This document shows, piece by piece, positions 9,341-16,377 of a stretch of 64,000 nucleotides of DNA (positions are counted from its first letter, which is position 1; each line of letters opens with the position of its first letter). The DNA comes from RUG14300 sp964561145. Its GTDB lineage: Bacteria > Bacillota > Clostridia > Christensenellales > CAG-1252. The notes under the pieces were generated by a model. It ran no database searches. It was not told where the DNA came from and was given only the letters and a program-made list of their open reading frames with translations. The DNA lies in assembly GCA_964561145.1 (NCBI GenBank), contig CAZLNZ010000013.1:1-64000 (forward strand), in the 5' to 3' direction. A program made the translations under genes and the position numbers.

Positions 9341-9985
9341 ATGGAAGGATACAGAGAATTGGATAGATTTACGTCTAGGAGTAACAAAGTATCAATAGTC
9401 GAGAAAGCGGATACGAAGACTCAATACATTTTAAAATTGTATCCCAATCATATGCTATTGGAAAAGGAATTGCGTGTCATGCGTTTTCTACAAGGCAAGT
9501 TAAGAGTTCCAAAGGTCGTCAAGGCAACAGACAGAGAGCTTTTACTCGAGTATGTAAACGGAAGAACGGTGTTACAAGAGCTTATCGACGGACCAATGTT
9601 TAAGGTAAATATGTTAGCAGGAAGCTTTGCAACCTATTTAAAGGAACTCGCAGAGATAACTCAAGGAGTGCTTGAAGAGGTCATCCTTTGTAACTACATT
9701 ATGAAGGGCTCCCTGATCTACGGATACGATTTTGTAACCCTTGATGAAGGCGATAAGCTTGACCAAGGAGAGTATGAGGACATGATAGCCGATGTCGTTT
9801 CATCGGTGTTATTGGAAAAAAGAATAATAGATATGCGTAAAAGCATTTTTATCAGAGAATTCTTGAGAAATATCGGATTCACGCCCCTTTACCTAAAGGA
9901 AAGGTGTATAAAACGATTGAATAAAATGATCTCTCAGGAAAAACTCGATGAAAATGCCGAAAGTGTATTTAAAAAGATAGGCTAA
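9341..9985 (+). CDS. Kinase-fold protein lacking the catalytic loop (probable pseudokinase)
   Basis: A 214-residue cytoplasmic protein whose first half reads like the N-lobe of a small-molecule or eukaryotic-like kinase: beta-3 'YILKLYPN' with candidate ATP lysine K32, helix-C 'LLEKELRVMRFL' with E41 or E43, and hinge 'LLLEYVNGRTVLQEL' at 67-81. Where aminoglycoside-type kinases have HGDxxxxN it has 'LCNYIMKGS' (116-124), so the catalytic Asp and the Asn are absent, while 'YGYDFVTLDEGD' may preserve a DFG-like Asp (D130). This suggests nucleotide or substrate binding without phosphotransfer. An AAGGAGG site precedes the start. The kinase assignment is mine from motif order; a structure-based search would test it. 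Confidence 0.55.
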   Translation: MEGYRELDRFTSRSNKVSIVEKADTKTQYILKLYPNHMLLEKELRVMRFLQGKLRVPKVVKATDRELLLEYVNGRTVLQELIDGPMFKVNMLAGSFATYLKELAEITQGVLEEVILCNYIMKGSLIYGYDFVTLDEGDKLDQGEYEDMIADVVSSVLLEKRIIDMRKSIFIREFLRNIGFTPLYLKERCIKRLNKMISQEKLDENAESVFKKIG

Positions 9986-10007
9986 AATAAAAGCTTAGGA
10001 GAAGCAA

Positions 10008-11648
10008 ATGGAATCAAAGTATTTAACCCCCATTCAGCTCTGGCAAGATTTCTCACCGGAAAGAGGGGATCTGAACGTTTCAATCATTGAAAACAGCAAT
10101 GACGGCGTCTATCTGAAGAGGTCATTGTATTTTACTGCCCTCAAACAAGGAGATGACGAAGTTAGAGCGTATGCGGAGATTGTAAGTCCCATCAATCTCA
10201 AGAACAAACAACGTTTTATTCTGTATATTCCCGATTTGGATGACTATAATCGCAAGGAAGAACTGGAAAGCATTGCCGATAGAGATTTTACCGTAGCTTG
10301 GGTCGATCTATCGGGAAGCGGCATTAGAGCAACCTCATATAAAGGCGCATATTCCTATGGTGCTTTTGCCAATGCTACCGACAGACATAACTGTACCCCC
10401 AGTGCCGAGGTATGTCCAATCTTTTTATGGGCAAGAATACTAAGACGTTTCCTAACGGTCGTGTCCATTTATTATCCAAAGGCAAAGCCTATCGGATTCG
10501 CTGAGAGAAGCGGTAACGAACTATTATGGCAACTTGTCGCAATGGATATGCGTCTGTATGGCGGAATGTCGATTTTAGGTAGCGGCTTAGGTAGCTTTCT
10601 TGGATTCAATCGCCCGATAGTCGACGAGAGTGACGACAATGCTCACAAATGGGAAATGGCATTATCTCCGCAGGCGTATGTCAAGTTTACAACTTGCCCT
10701 GTTCTGATTGTTACAAGCACAAATAACTCAAGCGGAGAATTCGACAGACTTGACGACCTAGTAAGACTTCTTCCCGAACCAAGCAGTTGTGCGACAATTG
10801 TCGCAAATCGCCTTTGTAATCAGATCACAGAAACTGCCAACGCTTCAATGTGGAGATGGGTCGAGGGCAGATATTCCGTCAAGAAGGATTTATCCAAGTG
10901 TCCGGAGATAAGCTACAAGGTTATTGACGGTGACCTTATCTTTTCCGTGGTTCCCGATGAAGCAGAAAAGAAGGTCGTTTCAGTAACCCTGTTCTTCTCC
11001 TATAACGAGCATGATCCCGAATACAGAAGCTGGGGCAGTGTAACGAATAAAGTTTCCGACGGCTTCGACTTTACGGTTCAGGTTTGCGAAAGAGATATCG
11101 TTGTCTATGCATATGCAAATGTAATGTATCGTGACGGAACAGAGCTTGCCACAACGCCTATCAAAGTCGAGCTTGCACCTCTCAATCTCAACAGAATAAG
11201 ACTTGCACCGCAAAGACTATTATACGATTCGGAGATGGATAATAGTTTCTTCGCCGAAACAGACGGAATCCTTTTGAAAGATGACACTTGTTCGGTTAAA
11301 AGAAGTGAACCGGGGACTCCGGGAATTACTGTAGACAAGGGCTCACTAATCAGTTTTAACGTAAATGAAAGAAGACGTCTTAATACTGACGGAAAATTGC
11401 AATTCAATGCCTATTCTCTCGTAGACAAGGATATAATAATAGGGATAACGGTATTAAAAGATGAGGAGTATAAAGTTTATTCCGCAACAATCCATCTTAA
11501 CGGGGCTGTGGCTTGGCAAAAGTTGACTCTGGCACATTCCGAACTTCGTGACGAAAGAAACAGAGGAATGGAAGACTGGTCAAATATGAAAAAGCTTGAA
11601 ATAAAACAAGCAGAGGGTGTGTTGTTTAACAATATGCTATGGGTATAA
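10008..11648 (+). CDS. Alpha/beta-hydrolase-like protein without a classical catalytic triad
   Basis: A 546-residue protein with no signal peptide. Residues about 50-300 follow the strand and turn order of an alpha/beta hydrolase: 'FILYIPDLDD' near 70, 'FTVAWVDLSGSG' near 94 and 'CPVLIVTSTNNSSGE' near 226. At the nucleophile elbow GxSxG is replaced by 'GFAERSGNEL' (163-172), and no His is visible in the expected place near 'NRLCNQIT', so hydrolase activity is doubtful. Residues about 310-546 look like two beta-sandwich domains, one with 'VTLFFSYNEHDPEYRSW'. It starts 22 bases after the kinase-like gene and ends three bases before signal peptidase. The closest idea is PhoPQ-regulated-protein or acetyl-xylan-esterase-like folds, but I do not recognise a named family. 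Confidence 0.5.
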   Translation: MESKYLTPIQLWQDFSPERGDLNVSIIENSNDGVYLKRSLYFTALKQGDDEVRAYAEIVSPINLKNKQRFILYIPDLDDYNRKEELESIADRDFTVAWVDLSGSGIRATSYKGAYSYGAFANATDRHNCTPSAEVCPIFLWARILRRFLTVVSIYYPKAKPIGFAERSGNELLWQLVAMDMRLYGGMSILGSGLGSFLGFNRPIVDESDDNAHKWEMALSPQAYVKFTTCPVLIVTSTNNSSGEFDRLDDLVRLLPEPSSCATIVANRLCNQITETANASMWRWVEGRYSVKKDLSKCPEISYKVIDGDLIFSVVPDEAEKKVVSVTLFFSYNEHDPEYRSWGSVTNKVSDGFDFTVQVCERDIVVYAYANVMYRDGTELATTPIKVELAPLNLNRIRLAPQRLLYDSEMDNSFFAETDGILLKDDTCSVKRSEPGTPGITVDKGSLISFNVNERRRLNTDGKLQFNAYSLVDKDIIIGITVLKDEEYKVYSATIHLNGAVAWQKLTLAHSELRDERNRGMEDWSNMKKLEIKQAEGVLFNNMLWV

Positions 11649-11651
11649 TAG

Positions 11652-12329
11652 ATGAAAACAGAAAAAGAAGAGTTTACACCTAAAAAACTATTTGTAATAT
11701 TAGTAGAACTGATATTATTATTCATCCTTGCAATCGTTTTGGTTGGAGTCGTCCAACAATTTGTTCTTTCTCCAATGCTAGTAAAGGGCTCCTCTATGAG
11801 TCCGACCATTCGTTCCGATGGCGATAAGGTCTATGTGTACAGAAAAACAGATAAAATAGAAAAGGGCGATGTAATAGTATTCTATCGTCCCTTAGACGGG
11901 GTAAATGTCGAAAGTGAAAATCCTGCATCCAAGAAAAAGACCTTTACGGAGTTTATCAGAGCATTGCCCATTGTCGGCGGTAAAATCACCGTGGGACACG
12001 AGGAAGAGGACAACACCGATAGTAACTATAAATGCTTAATTAAAAGAGTTGTAGCTTGTCCCGGTGATACAGTTTGTTTTTTAGATGGTGAGCTTTATGT
12101 AAATAACGTCAAGGAAGAAAGGTTTGAGTACAAGTGGGATAAAGTAAAAATAAGCAATTCCTACGATGGAAACTATACTCATACTTTGACCGAAGGCGAA
12201 TACTTTGTCTTAGGCGACAATAGGGGTAACAGCCTAGACTCAGAGGATTTCGGACCAATTACAGAAAGTATGATCTACGGAAAGGTCGTATTGTTAATCA
12301 CCGATGGTAGCTGGGAAACAAATATCTAG
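11652..12329 (+). CDS. lepB: Signal peptidase I
   Basis: A 225-residue S26 family membrane peptidase that removes signal peptides at the outer membrane face. It has one N-terminal transmembrane helix (about 12-35), the nucleophile Ser48 in 'GSSMSPT', the general-base Lys131 in 'CLIKRVVACPGD', and the late box 'FVLGDNRGNSLDSEDFGPI'. Both catalytic residues are present, so it should be active. It begins three bases after the previous stop with no clear ribosome site, implying translational coupling. Its place as last gene of a surface-protein operon suggests either a dedicated processing role or simple co-expression with secretion load; lipoproteins themselves need signal peptidase II, so the substrates are not obvious. 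Confidence 0.92.
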   Translation: MKTEKEEFTPKKLFVILVELILLFILAIVLVGVVQQFVLSPMLVKGSSMSPTIRSDGDKVYVYRKTDKIEKGDVIVFYRPLDGVNVESENPASKKKTFTEFIRALPIVGGKITVGHEEEDNTDSNYKCLIKRVVACPGDTVCFLDGELYVNNVKEERFEYKWDKVKISNSYDGNYTHTLTEGEYFVLGDNRGNSLDSEDFGPITESMIYGKVVLLITDGSWETNI

Positions 12330-12350
12330 TCATCCGAGATACTTATAAGA

Positions 12351-12383
12351 AACTAGCAGCAAAAAAAGACTGCTAGTTTTTTT
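12351..12383 (+). terminator. Intrinsic terminator after signal peptidase
   Basis: Nine-base-pair stem AACTAGCAG / CTGCTAGTT with a ten-base loop, followed by T-rich sequence. It ends the surface-protein operon. Confidence 0.85.
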
Positions 12384-12391
12384 ATAAATTT

Positions 12392-12431
12392 GATGATATT
12401 AATATATCATCACTACAAAAAGTGTTATAAT
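12392..12431 (+). promoter_or_regulatory. Promoter and palindromic operator of the MATE gene
   Basis: A perfect inverted repeat GATGATAT-TAAT-ATATCATC (12392-12411) lies just upstream of a TATAAT -10 box (12426-12431), covering the position where a -35 box should be; no good -35 consensus is present. This is the arrangement expected for a repressor site. A TetR-type regulator is encoded 1.6 kb downstream. Confidence 0.5.
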
Positions 12432-12462
12432 ATATGCGGCAAAACAAAGGGAAGATATTAAT

Positions 12463-13863
12463 ATGGATAACGAAGATTGTGAGGAGTCGGAACTAGCACT
12501 CCGAGAGAGAAAGATTTATGCAGACATGCCTGTTCCTAAGGCTGTCGCAACAATGATTATTCCCACCATTATCAGCCAGATAATAACGGTAATTTACAAT
12601 TTGGCAGACACTTGGTATGTCGGTTTGACAAAAAATGCAGCGGCAGTTGCTGCTATTTCACTGTGCTTGCCCGTATACAACATTATGACTGCAATAGCCA
12701 ATCTGTTCGGCATAGGCGGATCAAGTGTTATTACAAGGGCAATAGGAGAAGGGCATCAACACAGAGCAAGGCGTGCATTTGTACTATCCGTTCGTGGTGC
12801 GTTAATCCTGGCAGTAGGATATTGTTTATTGATCGGATTAATTGCAAGACCACTTTTACTTGCCGTTGGAGGCAAAGAGGACAGCATCGATTACGCAGTA
12901 TGGTATACAATGATAACAATTGTAATCGGTGGTATTCCAACGATTTTGTCTGCGGTGTTTGCACATTTAATCCGTAGCACGGGAAAATCCAAAATAGCAA
13001 GTTTCGGTATTACACTTGGTGCAATTCTGAACATGGGATTAGATCCGTTGTTTATGTTTGTTTTATTGCCAAGCGGACAAGAGGTTATAGGTGCGGCAAT
13101 AGCAACAGCACTTTCCAATATGATTGCAATGGTATATTTTATAGTGTATTTAATTCGCCATAAAGACGTATCCATTTTCCGCTTTACCTTAGAGAATCAC
13201 AAAAATATTCGAGTTACCTCTTGGGATATCATGAAATCAGGAATACCGAGTTTCTTCCTGCTTGCTGCAGGGCAAATTTCCAACCTCCTTCTTAACGGAA
13301 TGATTGGTGATATGGGTGCAAGTGCCGCCGTCGCAGGAATCGGAGTAGTTAGAAAAATCGATTCTCTTGCTTATGCAGTCAATCAAGGCATTACGCAAGG
13401 AATGCTACCGATTGTAGCATATTGCTATTCTTCTCACCGCATTAAAAGAATGAAGTCGGTAGTAGGTTTTTCTGCGTTGTTAACGGTCGTATTCTCTTTG
13501 TTATGCAGTCTCTGCTCTTATTTATTTGCACCGCAATTAATTGAGATTTTCATAAAAGATGCCGATACTATTTTTTACGGAACAAAGTTCTTGCGAATTT
13601 TGTGTATAGCAGTTGCGATTTATCCGTTGCTTTTTGTCATTATTGCAGTGTTTCAAGCTTTAGGCGAAGGTTTAAAGCCCTTTTTACTATCATTGATACA
13701 TAAAGGGTCCTTTGATATCGCATTGTTTTTTACTATCCGCAAAGTATTCGGCTTGGAATACATTTTATGGTCGACGCCTGTTATGGCATTGATTGCACTT
13801 CTTGTCGGTGTTATCCTTATTATACATCTGTTCAAACGAATGCCGCTTGAAAATGAAGCATAA
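12463..13863 (+). CDS. MATE-family multidrug/cation antiporter
   Basis: A 466-residue membrane protein with about twelve transmembrane helices in two six-helix halves, as usual for NorM/DinF-type exporters. Family features include 'LADTWYVGLTKNAAAVAAIS' near residues 47-66, 'GSSVITRAIGEG' near 86 in the first half, and 'GIPSFFLLAAGQISNLLLNG' near 263 opening the second half. It should export drugs or metabolites using a cation gradient; the substrate cannot be predicted. AAAGGGA precedes the start. It is flanked by its own promoter, palindrome and terminator, with a TetR regulator gene directly downstream, suggesting an inducible efflux unit. Confidence 0.9.
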   Translation: MDNEDCEESELALRERKIYADMPVPKAVATMIIPTIISQIITVIYNLADTWYVGLTKNAAAVAAISLCLPVYNIMTAIANLFGIGGSSVITRAIGEGHQHRARRAFVLSVRGALILAVGYCLLIGLIARPLLLAVGGKEDSIDYAVWYTMITIVIGGIPTILSAVFAHLIRSTGKSKIASFGITLGAILNMGLDPLFMFVLLPSGQEVIGAAIATALSNMIAMVYFIVYLIRHKDVSIFRFTLENHKNIRVTSWDIMKSGIPSFFLLAAGQISNLLLNGMIGDMGASAAVAGIGVVRKIDSLAYAVNQGITQGMLPIVAYCYSSHRIKRMKSVVGFSALLTVVFSLLCSLCSYLFAPQLIEIFIKDADTIFYGTKFLRILCIAVAIYPLLFVIIAVFQALGEGLKPFLLSLIHKGSFDIALFFTIRKVFGLEYILWSTPVMALIALLVGVILIIHLFKRMPLENEA

Positions 13864-13873
13864 AGGTATCTTG

Positions 13874-13904
13874 AAAAAACAGTCCTTCAACTGGCTGTTT
13901 TTTT
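13874..13904 (+). terminator. Intrinsic terminator after the MATE gene
   Basis: AAAAACAG / CTGTTTTT arms with an inner CC/GG pairing and a T-run. Being A-rich on the left arm it may also work on the opposite strand. Confidence 0.75.
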
Positions 13905-14027
13905 GATAAAAATATTGATTTTTTTCATTCAATACTTACAAAGGGATTGCAATTATCGAAAAATTATGATATTATATATACAATTTAGAACATGTTTTGA
14001 AACTTTGATGTTATCGGGAGGAACTAT

Positions 14028-14705
14028 ATGTCAAAAAAAGGTTACGATTTGAAAGCCATAAGAGCAAAACTACTACATATCGCTGCAAGAATGTTCTTGA
14101 CGGAAGGATATGATCAGACTACCATTCGTAAAATAACGACAGTGGCAAATTTGAGTAGCGGTACTGTTACCTATGTATTCAGAACAAAAGAAACTATCGT
14201 TTGCGAATTAGTAAGATATGTCTTGGAGGGACAGTTCGATTTTACCGAAAAACTGCTACAAGGAAAAACCGACGATAAAATATTATTCTACGTAGCAGAA
14301 ACCACGCTGCAATTATATATGGCTGAGTCAAACGAGAATGTACGTAAGCTGTATAACGTGGCATACTCTCTGCCTAACTCCTCCGAGATTATCTATCATA
14401 TGATAACCGAAAAACTCGAAAACATTTTTAAGGAAACCTTACCCGATTGGCAAACAAAAGATTTCTATGAGCGTGAAATTGCCTCGGCAGGTGTTATGAG
14501 AAACTATATGTCCGTACCCTGCGATATGTACTTTACAATGGATAGAAAGGTAAAGGGGTTTATCGAATCTACCCTTTTGTTGTACCATGTTCCCGGTGAA
14601 AAAATCAAAGAAGCGTTAGCATTTGTATCCAATTTTGATTTTTCTGCTTTGGCAAAGCAAGTTATAGACGGAATGCTTGCCGAACTTGAAAAAACAGAGG
14701 AATAG
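14028..14705 (+). CDS. TetR/AcrR-family transcriptional regulator
   Basis: A 225-residue regulator. The N-terminal helix-turn-helix is clear: 'AARMFLTEGYDQTTIRKITT' followed by 'ANLSSGTVTYVFRTKETIVC' (about residues 16-60). The C-terminal ligand-binding part is divergent, with no named subfamily recognised. GGGAGGAAC precedes the start. Its position next to the MATE exporter, and a shared half-site (ATGATATTA) between its own promoter region and the MATE palindrome, suggest it controls the exporter and possibly itself; that is inference. Its last codons run directly into a stranded leucine-rich-repeat fragment, implying an old rearrangement just after the stop. Confidence 0.88.
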   Translation: MSKKGYDLKAIRAKLLHIAARMFLTEGYDQTTIRKITTVANLSSGTVTYVFRTKETIVCELVRYVLEGQFDFTEKLLQGKTDDKILFYVAETTLQLYMAESNENVRKLYNVAYSLPNSSEIIYHMITEKLENIFKETLPDWQTKDFYEREIASAGVMRNYMSVPCDMYFTMDRKVKGFIESTLLLYHVPGEKIKEALAFVSNFDFSALAKQVIDGMLAELEKTEE

Positions 14706-14715
14706 GTATATAGAA

Positions 14716-14940
14716 TATTCTAGAGACTCCTTTTTAAGCTGTACTGCACTTGGAAGCCTAACCATCGGTAATGGAGTAACGAGTATCGGTGAAGGGGTGT
14801 TCAGTGGTTGTTCTAATCTTAAGACAATTACCTTTGAAGGCACGGTCGAAGAATGGAAAGCAATAACCAAAGGCGATTATTGGAACTATGGTATTGCCGC
14901 AACCGAGGTTGTTTGTTCCGACGGAAAAGTTACGCTTTAA
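14716..14940 (+). pseudogene. Remnant of a BspA-type leucine-rich-repeat surface protein
   Basis: About 75 codons, in a frame different from the TetR gene, encode the end of a BspA-like (LRR_5) protein: 'SCTALGSLTIGNGVTSIGEG', then 'FSGCSNLKTITFEGTVEEWK', ending in a short C-terminal domain. There is no signal peptide, no ribosome site and no credible start; the only in-frame ATG lies inside the TetR gene. The intact family is hundreds of residues long. This is most simply the 3' end left by a deletion that removed the rest of the gene, with the junction near 14706-14716. Confidence 0.7.
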
Positions 14941-15043
14941 AAATCGGAGTAACAAAACCAAAAACAAAAAAGTGTCTTTATAAAAAACATTTTCACAAGT
15001 CACTATTTCATGACAAGCAATAATGCATAGTTTATTACTAACA

Positions 15044-15083
15044 ATCGAGTAAGGCAGAACGATTCTACCTTACTCGATTTTTA
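15044..15083 (+). terminator. Intrinsic terminator
   Basis: Perfect 11-base-pair stem ATCGAGTAAGG / CCTTACTCGAT, 13-base loop, then TTTTTA. It lies about 100 bases after the leucine-rich-repeat remnant and probably was the terminator of the lost gene, now serving the TetR gene. Confidence 0.8.
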
Positions 15084-15203
15084 TATATAAAAAAGAGGCT
15101 TTATTTAGATGCTGCTAGCAGAAAGGCTTGCAGATTGTTAAAAAAGGGAGGGTATATCTATCGCATCAAAAGCATACTTTATTTATTGAAATAGGAGAAT
15201 GCC

Positions 15204-15668
15204 ATGGATAGACGCGAGATCGATTATGAAAAAATGCAAGAGGAATATGATAAAGTTCATCCGCTTAAGATTTGTGCGGAACCTTTTATAGAGGAAGAAG
15301 ACCTCGACGCTATTGGAATAAACTCGATTTACAAATGTTATGAGAACTATTTGGAGGTAGCAATGCTTGTTAAGGGAATCCAACGTGTTTTGCCGCAGGC
15401 ACTATCGTATATTACAGAAACCATCATTAATCTATCGGAAAACATAAGCGAGATAACATATACATTTTATAAGGAAAGAGGCGGAGAAAAGAATAAGGGC
15501 GTACCGAACAATAATAAGCTAGGATATACTCAAAGCATACGTCATGCGTTAATTGCTAGCGGAGAGGTAATCGCCTTTGTTTATGAGAAATGTATTCTTC
15601 AAAAAGTACTACCCTTTTCAAATATGCAAGTTGTACATTCTCTTTTACTTACACTTACAGCATTCTAA
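15204..15668 (+). CDS. Hypothetical protein
   Basis: A 154-residue protein with no recognised domain. The N-terminal half is charged ('MDRREIDYEKMQEEYDKVHP'); the middle 'VLPQALSYITETIINLSENI' and the end 'NMQVVHSLLLTLTAF' are amphipathic or hydrophobic but too weak for confident membrane helices. An AATAGGAGAATGCC ribosome site precedes the start, which supports translation. It stands alone between a terminator and a repeat-filled stretch; the first dispersed repeat begins immediately after the stop codon and may provide or disturb its transcript end. The C-terminus may therefore have been altered by the repeat. Confidence 0.5.
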   Translation: MDRREIDYEKMQEEYDKVHPLKICAEPFIEEEDLDAIGINSIYKCYENYLEVAMLVKGIQRVLPQALSYITETIINLSENISEITYTFYKERGGEKNKGVPNNNKLGYTQSIRHALIASGEVIAFVYEKCILQKVLPFSNMQVVHSLLLTLTAF

Positions 15669-15678
15669 AGTGAAAGCG

Positions 15679-15818
15679 GATGAGATACCGACACCAAGGT
15701 GTCGCTCCTGCGGAGTTCGACTTCAGGCTTTCACCTTCCGCTCAGTATGACATTTAGATATATATTCTTGAATTATTGTCAGGTTTTTAGTAATAATTCT
15801 TATTTTTACATTTTGTTT
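15679..15818. repeat. Dispersed repeat, copy 1 (about 140 bases)
   Basis: Begins GATGAGATACCGACACC and matches 16113-16253 over its full length, including the AT-rich second half ending TTTTTACATTTTGTTT. It contains the hairpin CGACACC-AA-GGTGTCG and the string CCTTCCGCTCAGTATGACATTT. In this copy, flanking GTGAAAGC (15670-15677) and GCTTTCAC (15727-15734) form an extra outer stem. The reverse strand, with TGTCATACTGAGCGGAAGG, resembles widespread bacterial intergenic 'TGTCAT.CTGAGCG' repeats. Confidence 0.8.
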
Positions 15819-15856
15819 TGCAATTTGGATTCTTTATTAATTTACTGTGCAACATT

Positions 15857-15877
15857 CCTTCCGCTCAGTATGACATT
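15857..15877. repeat. Partial copy of the dispersed repeat
   Basis: Only the CCTTCCGCTCAGTATGACAT end of the element is present, identical to the same part of copies 1 and 2. Confidence 0.65.
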
Positions 15878-15948
15878 CAGATAAGATACGGGTATATTCT
15901 CAGAACAGATACAGTTTTACCACAAGAATGGTGGTATAGAATAAGGAT

Positions 15949-15976
15949 GCGGCGGGAGACAAGCCGCCCGCCCTAC
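15949..15976. repeat. GC-rich intergenic palindrome
   Basis: GGCGGG (15951-15956) and CCCGCC (15967-15972) can pair around a ten-base loop; the reverse strand begins GTAGGGCGGGCGGC. Its base composition is far above the surroundings, and it resembles the small 'GTAGGGGCGGG' intergenic repeats seen in many bacteria. Confidence 0.5.
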
Positions 15977-16112
15977 AATAAGATGTCATTATTACTGCAT
16001 TAGCAAACATATCTTGCACTCTATTTTTTTTCATACCATGGACCTTTAATATGGATTAAATACCGATTTTAAAGTATAACCCGTGGCGGTTCTTTTTTGG
16101 TGCAAGAAAGAG

Positions 16113-16253
16113 GATGAGATACCGACACCAAGGTGTCGCTCCTGCGGAGTTCGACTTCAGGCTTCGCCTTCCGCTCAGTATGACATTTCAGATATATGTT
16201 ATTAGATTATTGTCGAATTTTTTAGTAATATTTCTTGTTTTTACATTTTGTTT
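16113..16253. repeat. Dispersed repeat, copy 2 (about 140 bases)
   Basis: Aligns with 15679-15818 end to end, differing mainly in the AT-rich half. The CGACACC-AA-GGTGTCG hairpin and the CCGCTCAGTATGACATTT string are unchanged. It ends about 50 bases before the direct repeats of the response-regulator promoter. Confidence 0.8.
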
Positions 16254-16303
16254 CTCACTTTAAGTTGACACTCTTGCTTTTATCAACCCTCTTTTACATT
16301 TTT

Positions 16304-16346
16304 TTAACAAAATATTAACAAAAAAGCTTTTATATGGTATTATAAT
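16304..16346 (+). promoter_or_regulatory. Response-regulator promoter with 11-base direct repeat
   Basis: TTAACA (16304-16309), five bases, TTAACA (16315-16320), then TATAAT (16341-16346). Two hexamers repeated every 11 bases are the usual recognition pattern of OmpR/PhoB-family regulators, and here they sit where the -35 box should be, so the following response regulator may activate its own transcription. Confidence 0.5.
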
Positions 16347-16377
16347 AGGAGTATCAAAATCGGAGAATAATATTATT

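Larger units (their letters stand above)
15669..16377. other. Gene-poor stretch rich in dispersed repeats
   Basis: Some 700 bases without a credible gene. It contains two diverged copies of a 140-base element, a partial third copy, a GC-rich small palindrome, and the promoter of the response-regulator gene. Short open frames here fall inside the repeats and have no ribosome sites. Confidence 0.7.

Noticed and set aside
15699..16003. Two short open frames in the repeat stretch
   Set aside because: They consist of dispersed-repeat sequence and share the same repeat-encoded peptide; no ribosome sites.
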